Shown here one piece after another: positions 57,205 through 64,000 of a DNA stretch of 64,000 nucleotides (its first letter is position 1; the number at the start of each line of letters is the position of its first letter). The notes beneath the pieces were generated by a model. It saw only the letters and a program-made list of their open reading frames with translations. It was not told where the DNA came from and did not search any database. Origin of the DNA: an uncultured Planctomycetota bacterium (lineage in GTDB: Bacteria; Planctomycetota; Planctomycetia; Pirellulales; Thermoguttaceae); NCBI GenBank assembly GCA_900318195.1, contig ONJR01000144.1, positions 62,001 to 126,000 of the forward strand, in the 5' to 3' direction. A program made the translations under genes and the position numbers.

Positions 57205-57220
57205 TTTTGCCCTGGCAAAA
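57205..57220. promoter_or_regulatory. 16-bp palindrome between spoIIM-like and LOG-like genes
   Basis: TTTTGCC-CT-GGCAAAA is perfect and lies in the 258-bp gap between divergent genes. TTGCCC (57208-57213) and TATTAT 18 bp later could be a promoter towards the LOG gene with this palindrome over its -35 box. Possible operator by symmetry; not tested. Confidence 0.45.
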
Positions 57221-57356
57221 GCTATACTGCTATTATATTGGTCGCGAGCGGACTTTCAACGCCCAAGACAAATTCATAATAAGTCGTTTCTCGCTACTAC
57301 GTCGAATTTCGATGAAAGAGACCGGCTAACCAACGAGAAGACCAAGAGGAAATATT

Positions 57357-58274
57357 ATGACGATCAAAAAATCCGACGTCGTCGACGTCGAACAAAATAT
57401 GAAACGGCTGCTGAATTCGCCAAGCTATCGTTTGGCTATGGAGGATCCCGATTTTATCGAAGGAAACGACGGTCGGGAGACCCGTGTGCTCGCCGAGGCG
57501 CTCAAAGTGGAACGCACGCTTAGGCGCGCAAACGTCGCCTCAACTATTATCGTTTTCGGTAGCGCAAGAATCAAATCGCCGGAAGTCGCGCAAGCCAGAC
57601 TGCGAGACGCGCAACTCCAGCTTAGAGCAGCGCCTGAAAACGCAGCGCTTCAACAGGAGGTTGCACGCGCCAATAACGTCGTCAAGTGGTCGAAATACTA
57701 CCAGCTAGCGCGAGAATTTGGCGAGGTAGTCGCACGAAAAAACGATCCGTTTAACGAAGAACACGATCAACGCGGCGGCGTGCGTGTGTCGAAAAAACGT
57801 GAGTTTGTTATATGTACCGGAGGGGGACCTGGTATCATGGAAGCGGCGAATCGCGGCGCTTTTGACGCTGGCGAAGCGACCGTTGGCTTGAATATCAAAC
57901 TACCGTTCGAGCAGCAGCCGAATCCCTTCGTTTCCGAAAATCTGTGCTTCAACTTTCGGTATTTCTCGATTCGTAAATTTCACTTTCTCTTGCGCGCCAA
58001 GGCTCTCGTGGCGTTTCCAGGAGGCTTCGGCACTTTCGACGAACTTTTTGAAGCCCTCACTCTACGTCAAACTGGTAAAATGCAGGATCTGCCGATCGTT
58101 CTTTATGGTAAGGAATTCTGGACGAAGGTCGTCAATTTTGACTATCTAGTCGAAACCGGAGTCATTAGCGCGTCGGATCTAAGGCTCTTCAACTTTGCGG
58201 AAACGGCGGAAGAGGGTTGGCAGATCATCAAGGATTATTACGACGCCAAAAGAGAGCTTGGAACTGAGGCGTAA
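57357..58274 (+). CDS. LOG-family protein (TIGR00730, nucleoside monophosphate phosphoribohydrolase type)
   Basis: 305 residues. Family motifs: VICTGGGPGIMEAANRGAF, FSIRKFHFLLRAKALVAFPGGFGTFDELFE with the active PGGxGTxxE and the catalytic Arg/Glu. Members cleave the N-glycosidic bond of AMP or cytokinin phosphates, and many bacterial copies were earlier named lysine decarboxylase. N-terminal about 100 residues are a helical extension. GAGG lies 8 nt before the start. Confidence 0.85.
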   Translation: MTIKKSDVVDVEQNMKRLLNSPSYRLAMEDPDFIEGNDGRETRVLAEALKVERTLRRANVASTIIVFGSARIKSPEVAQARLRDAQLQLRAAPENAALQQEVARANNVVKWSKYYQLAREFGEVVARKNDPFNEEHDQRGGVRVSKKREFVICTGGGPGIMEAANRGAFDAGEATVGLNIKLPFEQQPNPFVSENLCFNFRYFSIRKFHFLLRAKALVAFPGGFGTFDELFEALTLRQTGKMQDLPIVLYGKEFWTKVVNFDYLVETGVISASDLRLFNFAETAEEGWQIIKDYYDAKRELGTEA

Positions 58275-58308
58275 AGTTCTTTCCCCTTTCCAAAGGAGAA
58301 AAAACCTG

Positions 58309-58374
58309 TATAATGAAGAGGAGCGATTTCAGCTGCGTCTTGCGCATAAGCAAGATTCGAGCTGGATTCGCTCC
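58309..58374 (+). promoter_or_regulatory. promoter with a 55-nt leader hairpin ahead of the small membrane protein
   Basis: TATAAT is perfect (58309-58314). The RNA would start near 58320 with a hairpin: GGAGCGA (58320-58326) pairs with TCGCTCC (58368-58374), TTCAGCT with AGCTGGA (58328-58334, 58360-58366; one wobble) and TCTTGC with GCAAGA (58338-58343, 58350-58355), loop GCATAA. No T-run follows, so it is not a terminator. Confidence 0.55.
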
Positions 58375-58446
58375 TTACAGCCAAAGTGTTAAAAAGTAAA
58401 GAACTGACGCTGTTAGCGCCACTAACTAATACAGACAGACGGGAAC

Positions 58447-58773
58447 ATGACCTTTCGCTCGCAAATAATCAAAAGTCGACTTTTTTTGTGTTTGGTAGCG
58501 TTTTCGAGCCTTTTAGCTTGCTCGCCACTTGCGTTCGCGGCTGAAGGCGAGGAAGAGACAACCAAAGATCCCGTGTGGGTTCTCAGCTACGCTGGGTTGA
58601 TATTTTTTGTCGGTTCGACGATCATTCTGGCAATCCTATTTTCACGCAGTCGTCCCGATTCCGTTCTCAACCATGAAGAACAGAAAAACGTCGAGAAATT
58701 ACGAGCGGAACGTTTCAAGAAGCGCCAGAAGGAAGCGCGACTTGCGGCAATGCAGGCGCATAAAAAACGTTAG
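58447..58773 (+). CDS. small single-span membrane protein, unknown
   Basis: 108 residues. A signal peptide (LFLCLVAFSSLLACSPLAFAA) precedes a short acidic part (EGEEETTKDP), one membrane helix (LSYAGLIFFVGSTIILAILF) and a basic, charged C-terminal helix (EQKNVEKLRAERFKKRQKEA). No family recognised with certainty. Similar small proteins occur in planctomycetes, as far as I recall. It has a long structured leader. Confidence 0.6.
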   Translation: MTFRSQIIKSRLFLCLVAFSSLLACSPLAFAAEGEEETTKDPVWVLSYAGLIFFVGSTIILAILFSRSRPDSVLNHEEQKNVEKLRAERFKKRQKEARLAAMQAHKKR

Positions 58774-58868
58774 TTTATGACGTTCGATTCCGCACGCGAG
58801 CCGGTTATGCTATTTCCATACTTTCCGTTCGTAAGCGCTATGCGGTCTGACAAGCAAACGTGTTCAGC

Positions 58869-59825
58869 ATGAACGGCACATTAGAGACTCAAGATCGATC
58901 AGCGCGTTTAGAATCCTCGCGCGCTAGTACGCGTCGCGAGGATCTCGTCGGTACGGCGTTAGGTTTGCTAGCTTTTCTGATTTGGGGGCTCTTCCCCATC
59001 TACTTCTACTATCTGCGCGACGTCAATCCCTTAATCACGCTCGCATTTCGAGCTATTTTCACGACGGTACTCCTTGCGCCTGTTGTCCTCTTCTGCGGTA
59101 ATTGGCGCAATATTCTTACGGTCATGCGGCGACCGGCGTACGATTTGGGGCTCTTTATAACGATGGCGACAACAGCGACAAGCTGGGGAATGTTTATTTG
59201 GCTCGTTACAGTCAATCACACTCTGTACGCAAGCCTAGGTAATTATGTGTGTCCACTCGTTACCGTAGCGTTCGGCGCGATTATCTTCCGCGAACGTCCT
59301 ACGCGTCTACAGTATATCGCAATCTTTCTTGCCTTAGCCGCCGTAGTTGTTTTTGCGTTTGGCGTCGGACGCTTTCCATGGGAAAGCGCGCTCGTCGCGG
59401 TTGTATTTGCTGTCTATTCCGTCTTACGAAAGAAAATGGACGTCGATTCGTCAACGGCGTTGAGCGTCGAAACAATCTTCGCCTTTCCGTTAGCAACCGC
59501 CTACTTGGTTTACGCGCTCGTTGAACCTCGTCAAGCGCCGCAATGGGCAACGAGCGCGTCGACTGTGGCTCTACTTGTTGGCGGAGGCGCTCTGACGGCA
59601 ATCCCACTTCTGCTCTTTGGCTCGGCAGCGCGACGTTGCAAACTTTCCACGCTTGGTATTCTTAATTACCTTACGCCAACGGGTCAATTCCTCTGTGGAG
59701 TCTATTTTCTAAACGAGGCGACGACCACGTTTCAGTGGATCAGCTTTATACTAATATGGTGCGCGCTCGCCGCATTCACAACCGATCTCATTTTATCGGA
59801 GCGTCAAGTCGCAAAGCCGGAGTAA
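58869..59825 (+). CDS. rarD: RarD-type EamA-family transporter
   Basis: 318 residues from ATG 58869 (a GTG lies 9 bp upstream). Ten membrane segments in two EamA halves. RarD signatures include LLAFLIWGLFPIYFYYL, SWGMFIWLVTVNHTLYASLGNYVCPL and NYLTPTGQFLCGVYFLNE. Family members are drug/metabolite transporters named after chloramphenicol resistance; substrate unknown. Confidence 0.88.
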   Translation: MNGTLETQDRSARLESSRASTRREDLVGTALGLLAFLIWGLFPIYFYYLRDVNPLITLAFRAIFTTVLLAPVVLFCGNWRNILTVMRRPAYDLGLFITMATTATSWGMFIWLVTVNHTLYASLGNYVCPLVTVAFGAIIFRERPTRLQYIAIFLALAAVVVFAFGVGRFPWESALVAVVFAVYSVLRKKMDVDSSTALSVETIFAFPLATAYLVYALVEPRQAPQWATSASTVALLVGGGALTAIPLLLFGSAARRCKLSTLGILNYLTPTGQFLCGVYFLNEATTTFQWISFILIWCALAAFTTDLILSERQVAKPE

Positions 59826-59837
59826 GTCGCTAAAAAG

Positions 59838-61421
59838 TTACTGCAATTTGTCGACGTTCTTTGTCTCGTTCGAGTCGCCCCTCGCCGCTCGATATAGTTC
59901 GTGCGAATCGACTTTCAGCGATTCTATCGTCAACTCTGGGACATTGTACGATTTGAATCGATATAGATTGTGTCGGGGATCGCGTTGCGGCATAACGAAC
60001 GGTTTCGACGCGCGACCGTTTTCATCTACGTGAGCAAAATAGAGACGCGTAAACAGTCCGTCTTCACGCCGCGAACTAAAGACAAGCCATCGTCCAGTAG
60101 ACGACCACGTGTGATAGCTATCGGAGTCGTCGCTATCGAGTTCGTCCCAACGCCGCTCCTCGCCCGTACGCAAATCCTTAAGGTAGAGATCAGCCTCAGG
60201 ACGCCAGATTGGAAAGGTCCCCCCTTCGGCACATGTATACGCTAAAAATGCGCCGTCCGGCGAAACGCGTGGAAAAAGCGCCGTCCTTCCCTGAGCGACC
60301 GCGCCAACGACAACTTGCGGCTCGCCAAGCGTATTCGTCTTTTCGTCAAAAGAGCGACTCATAATATCGTATCGTAATTCAGAAGCGCTTTTTGCCATTT
60401 CCTCCGTCAGTGTATGAAGGGCTTTTGCGTCACCGGCAATCGACTCAGCAAGGTAAATCTGTTCCAGGAGCTCGCGCAATTTTTCCGACTTAACTTCAGC
60501 GACACAGTAAAATAAAGTTGTCCCGTCGGGCGACCAACTCGGAAAGGTTTCGAGCAAACAGGGCGTGCGTTCCACAACGGCAAGTTCATTCTTAGCCGCG
60601 TCAAAGAGAACTAGGTCAGAAAATGCGTCGTAGACCTCAAGCTTTTGACTGGAAAGCGAGTGGAAGATTTGACGCGTCTGATTGGTTGAAAACGCGACCA
60701 CGCTACCAGTGGGACGCCATGCGGGATAAGAGCATGAAATTCCGGCGCTCTTGACTTTGCCGCTCACTTTAGTCGCAGTCTCGCCGTTTACAAAAATCGT
60801 ACCGCCATATGCAGGATCGTCTGTACGTCTGAAGTGAAACAGGAAATTGTCCGTCTTGCGATCCTGAAAAGAATGGCAGTTTATACAAGGAGACGACGAC
60901 ACAAACCGATTGTCGAAAAAGACGCGTTCCTCAAAACTTTCGAGCGATCTTTGCGCGAGCGCTATGCGGTGCGCGTAATCATAGCCGGGTTCAATTAAGC
61001 GATATGCGACAAACGCGTCAATTTTATCGGCAGACGTCTCATTCTCGAACGTGCGGTACTTCGTCCATTCGCCGTCTCGCTTGACAAAGACGTCAACGGT
61101 AAAGGACGCGCCCGTATTCACGGTGAGCAATTCGCGCCATTTTGTCTCTGGAATCAGAACGTCGCGTCCAGTCAGAACGAATTCGCACCCTTTCTTTCCC
61201 GCAAATCGCGTCGCATACGCCTCGCCTTCCTCAAGAATACGGAAATTCATAGGCGCAATATTGGGCGGAACGGTTGTTTCGACATAATCCGGATATATGA
61301 CCGGCAAAGAGTCAACCGCCTTGAACTCCTTCGGAACCGAACCATAGTTTGAACACCCGCACACGCCCCAAACTAGGCAAAGCGCCACAACAACGACTCG
61401 AATACTCGCTCGATAATTCAT
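59838..61421 (-). CDS. haem-c TolB/PD40-like beta-propeller lipoprotein (copy 2)
   Basis: 527 residues from ATG 61421 (MNYRASIRVV). Signal peptide ends in a lipobox-like GVCGCSN. The same order of parts as the protein at 9287-10855: YPDYVETTVPPN, a beta domain, CINCH (179-183), and propeller repeats AAWRPTGSVVAF-like, FPSWSPDGTTLFY, FPRVSPDGAFLAYT, HTWSSTGRWLVF. Both proteins share the end VMPQRDPRHNLYRFKSYNVPEL / VMLPQKDPCETLGSKRSYNIPEF. It is 21 bp below the DUF6057 gene, so probably co-transcribed. Confidence 0.75.
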   Translation of the reverse strand: MNYRASIRVVVVALCLVWGVCGCSNYGSVPKEFKAVDSLPVIYPDYVETTVPPNIAPMNFRILEEGEAYATRFAGKKGCEFVLTGRDVLIPETKWRELLTVNTGASFTVDVFVKRDGEWTKYRTFENETSADKIDAFVAYRLIEPGYDYAHRIALAQRSLESFEERVFFDNRFVSSSPCINCHSFQDRKTDNFLFHFRRTDDPAYGGTIFVNGETATKVSGKVKSAGISCSYPAWRPTGSVVAFSTNQTRQIFHSLSSQKLEVYDAFSDLVLFDAAKNELAVVERTPCLLETFPSWSPDGTTLFYCVAEVKSEKLRELLEQIYLAESIAGDAKALHTLTEEMAKSASELRYDIMSRSFDEKTNTLGEPQVVVGAVAQGRTALFPRVSPDGAFLAYTCAEGGTFPIWRPEADLYLKDLRTGEERRWDELDSDDSDSYHTWSSTGRWLVFSSRREDGLFTRLYFAHVDENGRASKPFVMPQRDPRHNLYRFKSYNVPELTIESLKVDSHELYRAARGDSNETKNVDKLQ

Positions 61422-61493
61422 CTTTGGTCTCAATATTATTCCGGTAAAATTAGTTTCTACGCCTGACCGCAAGTCAATCGATTATTTCTCGCG

Positions 61494-63800
61494 TCAATAG
61501 TGATTGTAAACAGAGTCGTCTACGGCAAAAGCCCAATAGGTTCCGCGACAGTAATTTCTCATTGCATCCTGGATTTGCGGAGTCGCTAGCATATTGGCGG
61601 CGTGTTGCTCTTTGAAAAAGTCAATAAAGGGCGCAAACTGGTCAAGAGTCTCCTGAGAAAACTTATACTCGCATTCTTGCCATGCCTTGTCATAGGTTTG
61701 ATACCGCCAGGTCGCATATCCCTGCTCAATTCCCTTCGGCGCGGTCCCAGCAGAAAATTTCTTCATGTACGAGTCGGCGCGTTTTAAGAACTGCTCGCCT
61801 TTCTTCTGCAACAGCAACGACACAAGTATCAACTCTTGTCTCGCGGCGTCCGCCTCGTCAAATTCATCGACGTCGACGACGCCAGCCAAGAAGACGAGAT
61901 TCGGAAAAACGCGCAACGTCGACTTATTGTGAAGGGGACGCATCGAACGCAATTTTTCCGTAAAAGCAGCGACCTCCACCACCAGATCGGCGGCTACTCC
62001 GTACTTATTCGCCGCTTCTTCAAAAGACGCCGCCCGCGCTCGACGCGCACGACTGTCGTCTATCACGCGGGAAATAGAATCGTCGTTTCGGAAGTCTCTG
62101 ACGCCCTCGTAAAAACGCGGAGAATCGAGATATGCAAGTCGAACTTTGGCCCATTCGCGGTAAAAAAGGGTTTGTGTAAGTTCGTTCAGATAACGACGCG
62201 CTAATTTATCTTCGCCATTGATTAGCATAGCGGTCGCGAGCGTCATGAGACAGGAGGTCGAGCGATCCTCAGCCGCGACATAATTATTCATCGCCAAACG
62301 AACGCCAATATTAGTCTGTCCCCAATAGCAATACACTAACTCGATCAGCGCGCGGTTCGCAACCTCTTCAACCTCACGGCGCTTATTGAACAACCACATT
62401 TTTAGCTGGTAATACGACTGATTATCAACTGAACGTAAATAATCCTCTTGCGTTACCTCAATCGTCCCCAGCCCAGCAATCGGACGATTAAAGACGTCGG
62501 AGCCGAGACGACCAAGATGATAAAGAGCTACGTTGCGCAACATCGTGGCGCCGTCAATTGGAAAAGGATTTTGCTCGTCAAGCTCGACGATCGTTTGCCA
62601 ATCCTGCCGCGTAAGCGCGCGCGTTGATTTGAAAATTTGAAAGAAGGACTTATTATGGTACGAGGCGAGAAAAGTCGCGCCTATCATAATCGCTAAAGTC
62701 GCCCAACTAAGCCGCGCGCTTCGAACGCGCAACTCCTTTTCAAGTCGGATCGCTCTTGCTTCATCGCTCTCTTTGATCTCTTCCTTTTTGTGCTTAGTAT
62801 TGGTTCGACGTTGTTCTTTAATGGTCGCGCGCTTTTCTGCGCGGCGCTGTTGACGACGACTCTGTTCGTCGCGCTTTACGAAAAGTAGCCAGCGGCTTAT
62901 CAAGTACATGATGAAAACAGAACAAACAGCCAGTATCGTAAAACCGTAGACAAAAACAGCTGTGATGGAATTCTTATCGTATCTGACGTCTTCAAGGAGC
63001 CCCTGCACAAAAATATTGACGCGGCAAATTCGTGAATAGTAGACGCCGTGATAATAGGCGCAAGGCACAATAACGGCAAATACGATAATTGCAACTACGC
63101 GAAATACGGGAACGCGTTTCATTTTCGACGTCGTCTCAACTTCACGAACGTTTGAATCTCCCGGCGTTTTCCGTTCTGCCAAGGTGAACTCATGGAGCAA
63201 CGCTAGCACGAGCGCAAAAGGCGCCCAAAACCCGACAAGCGGATAAAAAGCCAACACATAGAGCGCGCACGCCAAGACGCGAAGACTCGCAGAAGGAATC
63301 TTTCGATAACCGGCAAAAACGAAAAGAGTCCACGCCAACGCAATCGGCGCTGCAAAATTAATAGAGGGATTGTACGGAAGATACACATAGTACGCGACCC
63401 AGGTCTGCGCTATAGCGAGGCAGCACGACGGCAGGAACGTAAAGATCCGTGCGACGCCGGTAAACTGTACTAGTCGCGCGACCAGCAATTGAACGATAAG
63501 CAAAAGAGTCGCGTAAATCAGACCGCCTAGAGCTGGATAGTATGCAAACTGCAAAAAAAAGGCCGAAATCCAGGAAAGAAAACCGTCTGGAGTCTGCATC
63601 CAGCGCGTAAGGAACTCGACGCGTGGAACAAACATCGAGTTCTCTTGACAAACAAAGAGGTAGTCGCCGTAACGCCAGCCCCAAAAATAAAGCATGAAGA
63701 CAAAAAACACGAACGACGTCAATACGTCGTTCCAGCGCGGCGCGCGCTCCGTCTTATGTGGAGACGTCTCCACCGCAATCATGTCTGAATTCTCTTGCAT
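61494..63800 (-). CDS. DUF6057-like large membrane protein
   Basis: 768 residues (ATG 63800; ATG 63782 also fits). The first 300 residues have about eight membrane segments (VLTSFVFFVFMLYFWGWRYGDYLF, GGLIYATLLLIVQLLVARLV, FLPSCCLAIAQTWVAYYVY). A charged Lys/Arg-rich cytosolic loop and another membrane helix (TLAIMIGATFLASYH) follow. The C-terminal 400 residues form a helical periplasmic domain. It resembles the DUF6057 family, also found in Bacteroidota. Function unknown. It precedes a haem-propeller gene. Confidence 0.65.
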   Translation of the reverse strand: MQENSDMIAVETSPHKTERAPRWNDVLTSFVFFVFMLYFWGWRYGDYLFVCQENSMFVPRVEFLTRWMQTPDGFLSWISAFFLQFAYYPALGGLIYATLLLIVQLLVARLVQFTGVARIFTFLPSCCLAIAQTWVAYYVYLPYNPSINFAAPIALAWTLFVFAGYRKIPSASLRVLACALYVLAFYPLVGFWAPFALVLALLHEFTLAERKTPGDSNVREVETTSKMKRVPVFRVVAIIVFAVIVPCAYYHGVYYSRICRVNIFVQGLLEDVRYDKNSITAVFVYGFTILAVCSVFIMYLISRWLLFVKRDEQSRRQQRRAEKRATIKEQRRTNTKHKKEEIKESDEARAIRLEKELRVRSARLSWATLAIMIGATFLASYHNKSFFQIFKSTRALTRQDWQTIVELDEQNPFPIDGATMLRNVALYHLGRLGSDVFNRPIAGLGTIEVTQEDYLRSVDNQSYYQLKMWLFNKRREVEEVANRALIELVYCYWGQTNIGVRLAMNNYVAAEDRSTSCLMTLATAMLINGEDKLARRYLNELTQTLFYREWAKVRLAYLDSPRFYEGVRDFRNDDSISRVIDDSRARRARAASFEEAANKYGVAADLVVEVAAFTEKLRSMRPLHNKSTLRVFPNLVFLAGVVDVDEFDEADAARQELILVSLLLQKKGEQFLKRADSYMKKFSAGTAPKGIEQGYATWRYQTYDKAWQECEYKFSQETLDQFAPFIDFFKEQHAANMLATPQIQDAMRNYCRGTYWAFAVDDSVYNHY

Positions 63801-63964
63801 TGCGAGTCCAAACGTTCGTTTGTCAATAATCCGTTTATAGGGGAAGGAACAAAATTCTTTCGTGGAATTTCACAGTGAAAAAGTCAGCGGAACTTCCCAA
63901 ATAACCACTACGTCATAAAATTACCGATGGGCGCCTTGTCGCTTGCACGACTCGGAAACTGACC

Positions 63965-63983
63965 TTGATTGTATTTGATTGTA
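63965..63983. repeat. tandem 9-bp repeat TTGATTGTA
   Basis: Two copies of TTGATTGTA (63965-63973 and 63975-63983) are 1 bp apart near the edge of the window. The 10-bp period could suit a regulator binding on one DNA face, but the gene it would serve lies outside or is DUF6057. Confidence 0.35.
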
Positions 63984-64000
63984 TATGAGATCGCACAAGA

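Overview
The window most likely comes from the chromosome of an anaerobic member of the Planctomycetota (PVC superphylum). Evidence for this is the PVC-type 'small basic protein' (31827-32033), a SpoIIM / DUF4129-DUF4350 membrane-gene cluster of planctomycete type, c-type-cytochrome beta-propeller proteins related to the hydrazine synthase alpha subunit, two GroELs, DUF11 and DUF6057 proteins, and many secreted glycosidases. A rubredoxin-first ('reverse') rubrerythrin next to a Fur/PerR regulator and an [FeFe]-hydrogenase maturase (HydE) point to anaerobic life. Base composition and codon style look even throughout, and I see no tRNA, rRNA, IS element, prophage or CRISPR array.

Layout. 1-2181: two secreted enzymes on the minus strand (a GH2 glycosidase cut by the window edge and a metallophosphoesterase). 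2495-7108: BtaA-like DUF3419 aminocarboxypropyl transferase followed by a GH38-like protein that lacks the usual nucleophile. 7129-17863: a minus-strand carbohydrate and cytochrome cluster in the order GH43, LamG-GH32-like, HZS-alpha-like dihaem protein, haem-c beta-propeller lipoprotein-like protein, TolC. 18060-19230: Fur/PerR and reverse rubrerythrin. 19324-27734: a phage-like-domain protein, a DUF11 lipoprotein, LysE exporter, a GH101/129-like glycosidase and an AlkA-type glycosylase. 28098-32033: HydE, an orphan protein, a WecA/TagO-type phosphosugar transferase and the PVC small basic protein.

32106-39429 is a tight three-gene minus-strand operon: a giant TPR-like protein of about 1,700 residues, an HTH-fused C5-cytosine methyltransferase and a Vsr endonuclease. 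It is the best candidate here for an undescribed DNA-modification or defence-type unit. 39621-49784 is mostly protein quality control: groEL2-groES-groEL1-dnaJ-grpE, two small zinc-ribbon proteins, a membrane protein and a degenerate MnmE GTPase. ispE and a SpoVG with a zinc-ribbon insertion lie upstream of it.

51213-57098 holds rlmN and the SpoIIM/DUF4129 membrane cluster. 57357-59825 holds a LOG-family protein, a small membrane protein behind a strong 55-nt leader hairpin, and a RarD transporter. 59838-63800 holds a second haem-c propeller paralogue and a DUF6057 membrane protein.

The two most interesting themes are (a) secreted glycosidases in one operon with haem-bearing beta-propellers, and (b) the giant-TPR / HTH-methyltransferase / Vsr operon. 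Intergenic regions also hold several clear palindromes and hairpins that look regulatory. All functional calls come from reading motifs by eye; no database search was run.
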